Shown piece by piece: positions 7,159 through 15,532 of a stretch of 42,359 bases of DNA. The notes below the pieces were generated by a model that was not told where the DNA came from, searched no databases, and was given only the letters and a program-made list of their open reading frames with translations. Numbering within the stretch: position 1 is the stretch's first letter; each line of letters starts with the position of its first letter. The stretch is from Henriciella sp. (lineage in GTDB: Bacteria > Pseudomonadota > Alphaproteobacteria > Caulobacterales > Hyphomonadaceae): contig JABSQB010000027.1 in assembly GCA_013214545.1 (NCBI GenBank), forward strand, positions 1 to 42,359, in the 5' to 3' direction. The position numbers were made by a program, and so were the translations under genes.

Positions 7159-7565
7159 GCCGCCACCATCGCCATGACGACCTCATAGCCGATCAGCATC
7201 GTGCCGAGCAGCGCGACGCCCCACACAAGCGAACGCAGATAAGACACGCCGAACAGATAGAGCGGCACGAAGGCAAGGCGTCCGGCGAGGTACAATGCGG
7301 CACCGGCAATCGTGAGCTGAGAAGAGAGCCCGCCCATTTCTACAATCATGATCAGCGGCACGAACAGAAGCATCCCCTCGACATGATTGGCGACCGTTCG
7401 GCTCGCGCGCCCTTGCATCGCTGTGTATTCAGCTTTGCCATCGCGGCTGCCGAGTCCCCATCCAAAGCCCTGGTTCAGCGGCACCAATGTCCCCTGAAAG
7501 ACCAATAGCGCGAACAGGATCAGGACCGACCCGACGACAGCTTCCAGCTCAAAACTCATATTCAC
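7155..7565 (-). CDS. MAPEG-family membrane protein
   Basis: This 136-residue protein has four transmembrane helices (about residues 7-27, 60-80, 83-103 and 113-135). It carries the MAPEG signature region RASRTVANHVEGMLLFVPL. The family includes membrane glutathione S-transferases and related enzymes, with bacterial members mostly uncharacterised. It is divergent from an HxlR regulator, with a palindromic operator between the two, and is therefore its likely target. Confidence 0.87.
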   Translation of the reverse strand: MNMSFELEAVVGSVLILFALLVFQGTLVPLNQGFGWGLGSRDGKAEYTAMQGRASRTVANHVEGMLLFVPLIMIVEMGGLSSQLTIAGAALYLAGRLAFVPLYLFGVSYLRSLVWGVALLGTMLIGYEVVMAMVAA

Positions 7566-7577
7566 CTCCTGTTTTTA

Positions 7578-7602
7578 AGTAACTATCTTTTTCGTAGTTA
7601 CT
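7578..7602. promoter_or_regulatory. Palindromic operator candidate for the HxlR regulator
   Basis: Perfect 8 bp arms agtaacta (7578-7585) and tagttact (7595-7602) are separated by 9 bases in the 70 bp divergent region. The dyad is about the length of a winged-helix dimer site. It lies 12 bp before the MAPEG start and 33 bp before the HxlR start. Confidence 0.7.
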
Positions 7603-7635
7603 GGATTTCGTCAAGTTGTCTGTTTAGAATGTCGT

Positions 7636-7950
7636 ATGAGCAAAAAGAATCTGCCGCTTTGCCCGGTCTCGCGGACCGCATTCATTATCGGATCACGTTG
7701 GACCAGCGAGATTATCCGTGAACTGGTCGATCATGGCCCGCGGCGGTTTTCTGATTTCGAGGCGGCGCTGGCAGGAATCGCCCCGAACACATTGTCGAAC
7801 CGGCTAAAAATGCTCGAAGATCATGACGTGATCAGCCGAAAGATTTACGACACACATCCACCGCGTTCGGAATACCATCTCACGGACAAAGGCCTAAAAA
7901 TGCGCCCGATCATCGATGCAATGCGACTGTGGGGGCAGCAGAGCAGCTGA
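7636..7950 (+). CDS. HxlR-family transcriptional regulator
   Basis: This 104-residue, single-domain protein has the HxlR opening CPVSRTAFIIGSRWTSEIIREL and the winged-helix continuation FSDFEAALAGIAPNTLSNRLKMLEDHDVI. The conserved N-terminal Cys (Cys9) is the residue used for thiol or electrophile sensing in several family members, such as YodB and HypR. It is divergent from the MAPEG gene, which fits a role in sensing reactive compounds and controlling a glutathione-linked enzyme. That functional reading is inference. Confidence 0.9.
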   Translation: MSKKNLPLCPVSRTAFIIGSRWTSEIIRELVDHGPRRFSDFEAALAGIAPNTLSNRLKMLEDHDVISRKIYDTHPPRSEYHLTDKGLKMRPIIDAMRLWGQQSS

Positions 7951-8021
7951 ACTTGTTGGCACAAAACGTGTATGTTAGCCTTTATATGCGAGATTTGATC
8001 GTAAAAGAGTAAGCGGGGAAA

Positions 8022-9581
8022 ATGATGCTGAACACGTGGCGCGGGCTTGTGCTCGCTGCGGGCGTTGCGGCGATACCTGCTTTTGCGCAGGCCGAATGCC
8101 CACCTCCAGAATCGCTGGATCGCTATGCGCAAACCGCGCGCGATGCTCTGGTGGCGCTCGACGGACTGGTTCCTGAAGAACAACAGCGCGGTCTTGAAGA
8201 CCGCTATACGGCAATGTCTGTCCTACGCTGGGATCGCCAAGGCCGGGATGCGATCTTGAATGAACAGTCCGCCCTCGATCTCCTGGATGCGTGCATATCG
8301 ACCGGACGCTGCGACGCTGAAGCAAGCGAGCGGTCCGGCGCTGGGCCACGCACCATCGCGCCGCAACCGAGCGCAACACTGGTCACCTGGGCGAATGTGA
8401 CGCTCGAGTGCGAAACGGCCGCCCCAGAACTTGAGCCTGTGCCCGAGCCTGAAGAGGTCGTTCTCGACGAGACCGACGCCGAACGGGTCGAAGACCCAGA
8501 GACTGTCGAGGAAATCGCCGATCTGGATCCTGAACCGCTGCCTGATCCAGTTGAGGGCGCGGAAGAAGAAGTAACTGTCGAGATCGAACCAGAGCCGATT
8601 GATCTCGCCGATTCGCTTGATGCACTATCGGAAGCGCTGGAAGCGACGCCCGCAACTGAGTCTGCAGAAGAGTTTGCAAGCGTCGAAGCACCAGCCACTG
8701 AGGCGTTCGACCCGGCCGACACGCCAGAAATCGAAGAGGCGGCTCCTACAGATACGTTGCCAATGGCACCAACCATGCCGGAATCGAAGGCTCAGCGCCT
8801 GGTTCGGCACGCCGCCCTCGCCATGAAGAAAGGCGATCTTGGTACCGGCGTGCAATTCCTCAGCGAGATCTGTTTCGATCTCGCGGAACAAACGGACCCG
8901 GCGCCGCTCTGCGAGACGATATTCAATCATTATGATCAGTTAGCGGTCCGCGCTGACCCGATCGCCTTCCTGGCCTTCACCGATCAGCTATGCCGCATCG
9001 ATTATGCCCGCGGATGTTCCAGCCTGGCGACCTATTTTGGGGTCACCAGCACAGCTGAAGCCCACGCGGCAGCGATCAATTTCTATGATCGCGCCTGCAA
9101 TAGCGGCGATGCAGAAGCCTGCGCGGCGGCCTCCGATTATTTCCTGACCGGCCGCGCAAGTCTCCCCAACCTCGAGCGCGCCCGCGATACGCTCTATCGC
9201 GCCTGCGACCTTGGGCTCTTGGCGTCCTGTCAGGGACTGGCTGAGTTTTTCGCGCGCGGCGTGGGCGGCGACCGCGACGTGGAACGCGCGCTGGAATTGA
9301 ATGAAGTGTCTTGCCCGCCGGCCCGCTCGGACAGTGCTGAGACTTGCGTAGCAGCTGCGAATTTTGTCCTGATCAATCAGCGAGACAGCTCTGAACGGGC
9401 GGTGAGCGTTCGCAAATTCACCGAACGTGCCTGCGCGATTGGTCATGATACGGGCTGCGCCTGGCATGCGGATAATCTTGAGTTTGGAATTGGCGGCGAT
9501 GTCGATATGGCTGGCGCCGAGCGCGCACGCCAAACAGCCTGCCAGTTTGGCCACGAGGCCAGCTGCGACGCGAATTCCTGA
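8022..9581 (+). CDS. Secreted Sel1-repeat protein with acidic Pro/Glu linker
   Basis: This 519-residue protein starts with a signal peptide (cleavage near AFAQA, residue 24). A first Cys-containing segment covers residues 25-130. An acidic, proline-rich region spans about 131-250 (EPEEVVLDETDAERVEDPETVEE and similar). The C-terminal third has Sel1/TPR-like repeats (RACDLGLLASCQGLAEFFARGVGG, RACAIGHDTGCAWHADNLEFGIGG, TACQFGHEASC). Cysteines about 8-10 residues apart recur in each repeat, as in the disulfide-linked helical repeats of Hcp-type proteins. It is probably periplasmic. Its role is unknown, and the acidic linker could hold the repeats away from a partner. Confidence 0.85.
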   Translation: MMLNTWRGLVLAAGVAAIPAFAQAECPPPESLDRYAQTARDALVALDGLVPEEQQRGLEDRYTAMSVLRWDRQGRDAILNEQSALDLLDACISTGRCDAEASERSGAGPRTIAPQPSATLVTWANVTLECETAAPELEPVPEPEEVVLDETDAERVEDPETVEEIADLDPEPLPDPVEGAEEEVTVEIEPEPIDLADSLDALSEALEATPATESAEEFASVEAPATEAFDPADTPEIEEAAPTDTLPMAPTMPESKAQRLVRHAALAMKKGDLGTGVQFLSEICFDLAEQTDPAPLCETIFNHYDQLAVRADPIAFLAFTDQLCRIDYARGCSSLATYFGVTSTAEAHAAAINFYDRACNSGDAEACAAASDYFLTGRASLPNLERARDTLYRACDLGLLASCQGLAEFFARGVGGDRDVERALELNEVSCPPARSDSAETCVAAANFVLINQRDSSERAVSVRKFTERACAIGHDTGCAWHADNLEFGIGGDVDMAGAERARQTACQFGHEASCDANS

Positions 9582-9584
9582 CGC

Positions 9585-9941
9585 TTAACTGAGCGCTTTC
9601 ACCCGCATATAGATGCCCTCACGCTCGCCCACGCGGCGCTCGACCAGCAAGCGAGCGACCTGATGGTCATCTTCAAAGGCGTTGCCGGTCAGGCTATCGA
9701 GAAGCGCCTTGGCAAGATTATCGAGATCCATCCAGGGCGCGTCGCCGGTATATTCCATAATGATATGGACATCATAATCGCCATATCCGGGACGCAAGGG
9801 CGTGAAATCCTTGCGGAAGAACTCGCGGAAGAGCTGCTTGTAGTATTTGGTTTGCGTGGTGAGACCGAAACAGCGCACTTCCAGGGCGCCGTCGTCTCTG
9901 ATCCGGCCACGGACTTTTCCGTTCTTGATCCAACCGTCCAC
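9585..9941 (-). CDS. RusA-like Holliday junction resolvase
   Basis: This 118-residue protein has the RusA-family signature MDLDNLAKALLDSLTGNAFEDDHQVARL, in which the spaced acidic residues (DLDN, LLDSL, EDDHQV) bind the catalytic metal. The size fits a full RusA domain. The start used here is GTG at 9939-9941, 2 bp after the hemH stop, which suggests translational coupling. RusA genes are often phage-borne, but no other phage gene is near, so this looks chromosomal. Confidence 0.82.
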   Translation of the reverse strand: MDGWIKNGKVRGRIRDDGALEVRCFGLTTQTKYYKQLFREFFRKDFTPLRPGYGDYDVHIIMEYTGDAPWMDLDNLAKALLDSLTGNAFEDDHQVARLLVERRVGEREGIYMRVKALS

Positions 9942-9943
9942 GC

Positions 9944-11002
9944 TTATGCGATCCAGCCAGCGGCTTCGCGGCGGACAATGTCCTCGATGACATCAATCGC
10001 GCCGTTGCTATCGTTCAGGCAAGGCACCACCGAATAGGCTTCACCGCCTGCTTCCATAAACTCGTCCCGGCCTTCCATAGCCAGTTCTTCAAGAGTCTCG
10101 AGGCAGTCGGAGATAAAGGCTGGAGACACGACCACTACCTTCTTGGCGCCTTGTTCTGGCAGCGCTTCCAAAGTCTTGTCCGTATACGGCTTCAGCCACT
10201 CTGTTGGTCCGAAACGACTTTGGAACGTGGTCATGGCGAACCCGTCTTCCCAACCCAGCCGCTCGGCCACCAGACGCGTCGTCTTGTGGCAATGGCAATG
10301 GTAGGGATCGCCTTTGTCGAGATAGGCTTTCGGAACGCCGTGATAGGACATCAGAACCTTGTCCGGCGTGAACTCAAGCGATGCCAAATGCTGCTGAATG
10401 CTGTTTGAGAGTGCCTCGATATAAGCTGGCTGATCGTGAAAGGCCGCAGCGGTCCGCACCGCTGGTTGCCAGCGCATCTTGCCGAGCACCTTGAAAGTGC
10501 GATCGCAAACACTTGCCGTCGTCGCGGCTGAGTATTGCGGATAAAGGGGCACGACGCAGATCCGGTCACAGCCCTCATCCTTCAGACGCTCGATCTTTGA
10601 TGCGATGCTTGGATTGCCGTAATTCATGGCAAAATCGACAAACAATTTGTCGCTGCCAATCCGCTCACGCAGCTTATCAGCCTGGCGCTTGGTGTAGACC
10701 AGCAGCGGCGAGCCTTCATCGGTCCAGATCTTTTTGTAGGCGCGGCCAGACTTGCTTGGCCGGAAGGTCAGGATTGGTCCCTGCAGGATGAGCTGCCAGA
10801 TCGGTTGCGGCACTTCAATCACACGCGGGTCTGACAAAAACTCAGACAAATAGCGCCGCATCGACCAGTAATCGGTCCCATCCGGCGTGCCGAGATTGAC
10901 CAGCAATACGCCAACCTTGCCCTGACGCACCTGCGGGTGGTCAGCGGGCAATGGGCCTACGGTACCTGGGACAGAAACAGTCGAACTCATCGTATCGGGC
11001 AT
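9944..11002 (-). CDS. hemH: Ferrochelatase
   Basis: This 352-residue enzyme inserts Fe2+ into protoporphyrin IX, the last step of protoheme synthesis. Visible hallmarks are LLVNLGTPDG at the N-terminus, LMSYHGVPKAYLDKGDPY with the catalytic His, and TTFQSRFGPTEWLKPYT. The late Glu-rich helix (SDCLETLEELAMEG) fits the metal site. An N-terminal extension of about 25 residues precedes the domain. AAGGA lies before the ATG. It precedes the rusA-like gene and follows the acyl-CoA ligase on the same strand. Confidence 0.95.
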   Translation of the reverse strand: MPDTMSSTVSVPGTVGPLPADHPQVRQGKVGVLLVNLGTPDGTDYWSMRRYLSEFLSDPRVIEVPQPIWQLILQGPILTFRPSKSGRAYKKIWTDEGSPLLVYTKRQADKLRERIGSDKLFVDFAMNYGNPSIASKIERLKDEGCDRICVVPLYPQYSAATTASVCDRTFKVLGKMRWQPAVRTAAAFHDQPAYIEALSNSIQQHLASLEFTPDKVLMSYHGVPKAYLDKGDPYHCHCHKTTRLVAERLGWEDGFAMTTFQSRFGPTEWLKPYTDKTLEALPEQGAKKVVVVSPAFISDCLETLEELAMEGRDEFMEAGGEAYSVVPCLNDSNGAIDVIEDIVRREAAGWIA

Positions 11003-11051
11003 TCAATCATCCTTTGCCCGCTTATTTAAGGCGCAAGTGAGAATGGCAAGT

Positions 11052-11066
11052 GGGGCGTTGCGCCCC
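11052..11066 (-). terminator. Weak hairpin between acyl-CoA ligase and hemH
   Basis: The stem ggggcg/cgcccc has a 3-base loop in the 87 bp between the two same-strand genes. No T-run follows, so it may only slow transcription or end it with Rho. Confidence 0.3.
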
Positions 11067-11089
11067 GCCCAGCGGATCCGCGTGTTCGA

Positions 11090-12775
11090 TTATGCCGAGA
11101 TCAGCTGTTCGCGCACTTCGCGTTTCAGGAATTTGCCGCTGGCATTGCGCGGAAACGGATCATCGCTGATCCAGATATGCGTCGGGATTTTGAACTTGGC
11201 GATTCGCTCGGCGCAATGCGCTTTCAGCTCCTCAGGCGTTAAGGCCGTGCCAGGCTTCAGATACAAAGCCACGCCGACTTCTTCGCCCAGACGCTCATCC
11301 GGCACACCGAACACGCAACACTCGGCCACGGCTGGGTGGTGATAGATCGCCGCCTCAACTTCGACGCAGTAGATATTCTCGCCGCCACGCAGCACCATGT
11401 CCTTCTTGCGATCAACAATGTAAATGAAACCATGCTCATCAAGGCGGGCTATATCGCCTGTGTGCAGCCAGCCATCGGTGATCGATTCCGCCGTAGCCTC
11501 AGGTCGGTTGATATAGCCCTTGATGACAGACGAGCCTCGCACCCAGAGCTCACCAAGTTCGCCAACGGGTACCGCTTCGCCGGCATCATTGACGCATTTC
11601 ACCTCGAAGTTCGGCATGGCAGGCCCGGCGGAGTCCGGTTTGTCGACAAAGAAATCACCGGCGACTGACGTGATGATCCCGCAAACCTCTGTCATGCCAT
11701 AGCCAGTGCCCGGGCGCGCCGTCGTCACCTGGTCTTCAATATGCTGAACCTGATCCGGCGGGACTTGTGCGCCTCCGCAGGAGATCGCCAGCAGGCTCGA
11801 TGTATCTCTCTTCGCAAAATCCGGATGGTTGATCAGCTCACGCCCCATGACCGGCACACCGCCAGCCGACGTAATCCGCTCTTGCTCAATCAGTCGCAGG
11901 GCTTCCGCTGCATCCCAGCGATACATCAGCACTAGCGTGCCACCGACCGCTGTCGCGCGATAAGCGCCGCAATTGTTTGCGGTAACATGGAATAGCGGGG
12001 TCGTGATCAGTGTCACCGGGACCGGCATGACCGCTGGCGGTTCCACACCGGTTGCGGCCTGAACGGCGAGCATGGCCGAGGCGGCGGCATATTGCATGTT
12101 CAGCAGGTTCGCCACGCAGCCGCGATGCGTCAGCTGCGCGCCTTTGGGAAAGCCCGTCGTACCGGACGTATAGAAGATGCAGGCATCGCTGTCCGGATCG
12201 ACGTCGACGTCCGGCAAGTCGCGATCAACACTGATAATGTCTGCCCAGTCAGTGACGCCCGGAGGCACGTCATCGGCGCGCACCGCGATCAAACCAGGCT
12301 GGTAATCGATCTCTGCGTTGCCGATAATTCGCGCGAGACGGTCTTTATCCGCAAAAATGATCTTTGGCCGCGCATCATTGATCCCGTACGCCATTTCAGG
12401 CTCGGTCCACCAGGCGTTCATACCGACCACAGCGACGCCGACTGAGACGCAGGCCCAGTACAGGATCATCCATTCCGGGTAGTTGCGCATCGCGATTGCA
12501 ACACGGTCGCCAGGTTTGACCCCTTGTTCGAACAGCCAGCCCGCCGCACTGGTGGTTTGACGGTGCGCCTCGGCATAAGTGATCCGCTCGCCTTCATAGA
12601 CAATGTAATCGCGGTCGGCGAACTGGGTCGTACCGAGCCAGATGTCCCGCACGCTATTCGGGCGGTTTTTGTAATCCCGGATACGATTGCCGAGAATATC
12701 TGTTTCAATGATCTCGAACGGACCGCCCGGCCCGGTCAGCTGTTCCCGCGCAGCTTGGAGTTCCTTATAGTGCAT
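11090..12775 (-). CDS. AMP-binding acyl-CoA synthetase
   Basis: This 561-residue class I adenylate-forming enzyme activates a carboxylic acid with ATP and joins it to CoA. It has the P-loop YTSGTTGFPKG, the core motif YGMTE, the hinge DGWLHTGDIARLDEHGFIYIVDRKKDMVLRGGENI, and the C-terminal catalytic Lys in FPRNASGKFLKRE. Length and motifs match the medium/long-chain fatty-acid CoA ligase group, but the substrate cannot be read from sequence. It stands alone on the minus strand, upstream of hemH, without neighbouring beta-oxidation genes. Confidence 0.92.
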   Translation of the reverse strand: MHYKELQAAREQLTGPGGPFEIIETDILGNRIRDYKNRPNSVRDIWLGTTQFADRDYIVYEGERITYAEAHRQTTSAAGWLFEQGVKPGDRVAIAMRNYPEWMILYWACVSVGVAVVGMNAWWTEPEMAYGINDARPKIIFADKDRLARIIGNAEIDYQPGLIAVRADDVPPGVTDWADIISVDRDLPDVDVDPDSDACIFYTSGTTGFPKGAQLTHRGCVANLLNMQYAAASAMLAVQAATGVEPPAVMPVPVTLITTPLFHVTANNCGAYRATAVGGTLVLMYRWDAAEALRLIEQERITSAGGVPVMGRELINHPDFAKRDTSSLLAISCGGAQVPPDQVQHIEDQVTTARPGTGYGMTEVCGIITSVAGDFFVDKPDSAGPAMPNFEVKCVNDAGEAVPVGELGELWVRGSSVIKGYINRPEATAESITDGWLHTGDIARLDEHGFIYIVDRKKDMVLRGGENIYCVEVEAAIYHHPAVAECCVFGVPDERLGEEVGVALYLKPGTALTPEELKAHCAERIAKFKIPTHIWISDDPFPRNASGKFLKREVREQLISA

Positions 12776-12899
12776 ATCCTACCCCGAATTATCTTTTCCT
12801 ATGGTCTTAGGACGTGCAGGACGGCGCGATAGACCTCACGTAGAGGTACGCTGGGCGAGGTCGCGTCCGTGCTGAGTCATTTTTCGGAGGATATTCAAG

Positions 12900-12986
12900 T
12901 GGTACCGGTGGTCGGGCTCGAACCGACACTTTCCAAGGAAAACGGGATTTTGAATCCCGCGCGTCTACCAATTCCGCCACACCGGC
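12900..12986 (-). tRNA. tRNA-Leu (CAA)
   Basis: This 87-base class II tRNA has a 7 bp acceptor stem (GCCGGTG with CACCGGT, one G-U) and an encoded CCA end at 12900-12902. The anticodon stem CGGGA/TCCCG holds loop TTCAAAA, giving anticodon CAA for UUG. A long variable arm (TTTTCCTTGGAAAGT) and T-arm GTCGG-TTCGAGC-CCGAC complete it. The long arm plus anticodon identify leucine. Confidence 0.97.
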
Positions 12987-13076
12987 CTGTGCGATCAGGC
13001 CGCCTAACTGCCGCAGAGAATGGCGATCGTCAATCTCCACTTTGCGGTTGGCACAAACCTCGCTAGTCAGCCCTGC

Positions 13077-13691
13077 ATGACCGATACTGGAACGCCGCCA
13101 CGCACCTTTCTGCAATCGCTTGAAGCGATGGCTGATGACGCCCCTGAAGCAGGCTTCTCCTTGCATCAGATCCTGGATCGGCTGGAAGAGCGCGCCTTTG
13201 GGGCGATGCTGTTCATTCTAGCGCTGCCTTGCGCCATTCCCTTCCTGTACGGCGTGCCGCAAGTCGTGTCTTTGCCGATGATGGCGCTCACGCTGCAAAT
13301 GCTGGCAGGGCGCGAAGAACCGTGGCTGCCGGAAAAGTTCGGGCAGCGCATGATCAACAAAGCCGGGCTGACGCGCACCTCCCGGTTTGGCCGCAAATGG
13401 TTTGGCTGGCTGGAAATCATCTCGCACCCGCGCCTAACCTTCCTGACCGGCAAGGCGATGGAACGGGTGGTGGCGCTGTTCCTGACGGCGTTCTGCGCCT
13501 CGATCCTGGTGCCGCTGCCGCTGACCAATTCGACACCCGCGATTGCCGTGGCGATTGTTGCCTTCGGCTTGATGGCCCGTGATGGCATTCTGGTGCTGCT
13601 CGGGGCAATCCTCGGCACGGTTTGGATCGGCATCCTGGTCACCGGATCGACCTGGATTATCACGTCGCTGAAAACCATGATCCTCGGCTGA
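13077..13691 (+). CDS. ExoD-family membrane protein
   Basis: From the ATG at 13077 this is a 204-residue ExoD-family protein: an N-terminal soluble segment (FLQSLEAMADDAPEAGFSLHQILDRLEERAFGAMLFILALPCAIPFLYG) followed by about four membrane helices, including two near the C-terminus. ExoD was first linked to exopolysaccharide and alkaline/symbiosis phenotypes in rhizobia; its biochemistry is unknown. An upstream in-frame ATG at 13020 would add 19 residues. Neither start has a clear ribosome site, and I prefer 13077 because the longer N-terminus is unlike the family. Confidence 0.8.
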   Translation: MTDTGTPPRTFLQSLEAMADDAPEAGFSLHQILDRLEERAFGAMLFILALPCAIPFLYGVPQVVSLPMMALTLQMLAGREEPWLPEKFGQRMINKAGLTRTSRFGRKWFGWLEIISHPRLTFLTGKAMERVVALFLTAFCASILVPLPLTNSTPAIAVAIVAFGLMARDGILVLLGAILGTVWIGILVTGSTWIITSLKTMILG

Positions 13692-13772
13692 GCTCCCATA
13701 TGACAGTATCGTAACCCCCCGTGCGTGGTTGCCGCATGGACTCTGAGGCGCTGCGATACGATTCTATGGGCC

Positions 13773-14312
13773 ATGTTGGACCGCATCGATCCATTTCTGA
13801 AAACCTGGCGTTGGCCAGCCCTGGCGCTGGTAGCCGCTGGGTTCATGCTCGGGGCAGCGCACGCGTTTGAGACGTTTGCGCTCTTATTGCCGTGTCCGCT
13901 TTGCCTGCGCCAACGCGAAATTTACTGGGCCGTGGTTGCCATGTCGGTGACCGCGCTGGCGCTGTGGCAGGTGCGGCAGAACCCGCGCTTCGTGCTGGCG
14001 GTCAACATCATGCTCGGCCTGATCTTCCTGACCGGGGCAATCATCGCCGCCTATCATGCCGGGGTCGAATACAGGTTCTGGCCGGCGCCGAGCGGGTGTA
14101 CCGCCACGGTCGTCGACATGAATGCGATTGATTTGTCCAATCTCAATCAGCGCCAAGGCGTGCCGTCCTGCATGGATGATCCGTGGAAAGGCGCCTATGG
14201 CCTGTCTATGGCGGGCTGGAATGCACTGATATCGCTCGGTCTATCGGCGCTGAGCTTCCGCGCCGCAGGGGTCAGCCTGCCCCGCCCAAGGACGCTAAGC
14301 CCCGCTGAATAA
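13773..14312 (+). CDS. DsbB-family disulfide-bond formation protein
   Basis: This 179-residue inner-membrane protein has four transmembrane helices. The quinone-proximal redox pair CPLC is at residues 41-44, just after helix 1, and a second periplasmic Cys pair (SGC and PSC) lies in the loop between helices 3 and 4. DsbB reoxidises a DsbA-type thiol oxidase and passes electrons to quinone. No DsbA gene is adjacent. Its last 41 bp overlap the end of the convergent DUF3429 gene. The ATG at 13773 is preferred over a GTG at 13725. Confidence 0.88.
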   Translation: MLDRIDPFLKTWRWPALALVAAGFMLGAAHAFETFALLLPCPLCLRQREIYWAVVAMSVTALALWQVRQNPRFVLAVNIMLGLIFLTGAIIAAYHAGVEYRFWPAPSGCTATVVDMNAIDLSNLNQRQGVPSCMDDPWKGAYGLSMAGWNALISLGLSALSFRAAGVSLPRPRTLSPAE

Positions 14313-14754
14313 GGTACCAGGCGGCGACCAATGACAGAACCGCGCCGAGGGTCGGCCATAACCGCATGCGCCGGTACCAGATTGGCAGTTCCGGCGAGAT
14401 GCTGTCATACAGAAAATGCAGAATGAACGCTGCCGCCATTGCAGCATAGATCCAGGCTGGGAAAGCGTATTGAAACGCGGCCATAACCAGGCCCCAACCG
14501 ATCAAAGCGCCAAATGTCGCTGGGCCGAGCTCAGCAAAACGCGGCCGTTCGCGCTTGGCGACTTCTGCGCCCCAGCGCACGCCGCCAAGGAAACTCAGGA
14601 TCACAGCGGAATAGACCAGCAGCCAGGTTCCGGCGGTGATGACCAGCGTATAATTATCACGCCATACGAACATCGCGCCAGCCGCTGACGCGAATGGAAT
14701 AACGCCGCCAAACATCAGTGCCATGGGCACTTGGGGGGGTGAAGAACGGAACAT
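14272..14754 (-). CDS. DUF3429 membrane protein
   Basis: This 160-residue protein has about five hydrophobic helices and the DUF3429 pattern SAVILSFLGGVRWGAE near residue 50 and AFILHFLYDSISPELPIWYRRMR later. Its function is unknown. Its C-terminal coding end overlaps dsbB by 41 bp on the opposite strand. It is divergent from the gene at 14815. Confidence 0.83.
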   Translation of the reverse strand: MFRSSPPQVPMALMFGGVIPFASAAGAMFVWRDNYTLVITAGTWLLVYSAVILSFLGGVRWGAEVAKRERPRFAELGPATFGALIGWGLVMAAFQYAFPAWIYAAMAAAFILHFLYDSISPELPIWYRRMRLWPTLGAVLSLVAAWYLIQRGLASLGGAG

Positions 14755-14814
14755 AGCTCAAATCCCTTCTTTCATATTCATCGCATATCAATTTTACGCG
14801 TCTATTAATTTAAT

Positions 14815-15429
14815 ATGTCACGACGACTGATCGCTCTTTTGATTGCGTTATACGCAATTGCCTTCGCTTTCGGAGCGATGGCGGCCATACGCTGGCCGAG
14901 CCTGATGATGGTCGCAAACCTGTTGCTGGAAGATGAAGCCGCAATGGCTGGCGTTGCCGGAATTGACTGGCGCCAGCTCGGCATTGTCTATGGCGCGCCG
15001 TATTTCCTGGCCGCCCTGTGCCTCTACGCCGCCGCGCTTTCGCTTGGCAACAAGAAGCGCGGGGCGCGCGTCTGGTACTTCATGGGCGTGGTCGCAGGGT
15101 TTCCCTGTGTCTTCCTGGTCGATTTCGAACCGGGCTGGTGGCAAGACCCGAGCGCTGGCGAGGGCGCCGTAGCAGGCGCCGCCGCGGGCGCCGTCCTGCT
15201 CGGCATCGCGGTTTGGGAGCTTTGCCGCAAACCAAAACGCAAGCCAGAGCCGACGGTTGAGCACGTGCCCGGAGAGCCACAAGTCGTCTATGTTCAAGCG
15301 CCGACGCCAGAACCCAACAAACCAAAGAAACGCAACATTCGCCGTCCAGTCCCTGCCGCCATCGCGAGACAACGCGCGCACTTTGCAGCCGAAGGTCGAC
15401 GCATGATGGCGCGCCAGCGCCGCCACTAA
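14815..15429 (+). CDS. Uncharacterised membrane protein with basic tail
   Basis: This 204-residue protein has about four hydrophobic segments (residues 5-25, 55-75, 85-105 and 115-137). A long polar, proline- and arginine-rich cytoplasmic tail follows (KPKRKPEPTVEH to RRMMARQRRH). I do not recognise a family. The tail charge is strongly positive and could bind nucleic acid or membrane. The upstream AT-rich sequence shows no clear ribosome site before the ATG at 14815, so a leaderless message or a later start is possible. Confidence 0.65.
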   Translation: MSRRLIALLIALYAIAFAFGAMAAIRWPSLMMVANLLLEDEAAMAGVAGIDWRQLGIVYGAPYFLAALCLYAAALSLGNKKRGARVWYFMGVVAGFPCVFLVDFEPGWWQDPSAGEGAVAGAAAGAVLLGIAVWELCRKPKRKPEPTVEHVPGEPQVVYVQAPTPEPNKPKKRNIRRPVPAAIARQRAHFAAEGRRMMARQRRH

Positions 15430-15435
15430 TCTGCC

Positions 15436-15477
15436 ACAAAGGTGCCCGCAAATCGCCTGCGCGATTTTCCCCTTTGT
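15436..15477 (+). terminator. Nested hairpin, possible terminator
   Basis: The inner stem is aaatcgc/gcgattt (15450-15456, 15461-15467) and the outer stem acaaagg/cctttgt (15436-15442, 15471-15477). It lies just after the preceding membrane-protein gene. The T content after the inner stem is modest. Confidence 0.4.
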
Positions 15478-15532
15478 TTGCAAATCCCTGTCAAATCCGT
15501 CACAAAGACAAAGCTCTGGGAGGAGACTTCTA

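Noticed and set aside
9585-9941. Prophage remnant suggested by the RusA-like gene
   Set aside because: No integrase, structural or lysis gene, attachment repeat or composition change was seen around it.
12807-13166. 119-residue minus-strand ORF over tRNA-Leu
   Set aside because: It translates straight through a complete tRNA gene.
13166-13846. 226-residue antisense ORF across exoD and dsbB
   Set aside because: It overlaps two recognised membrane-protein genes and has no family features.
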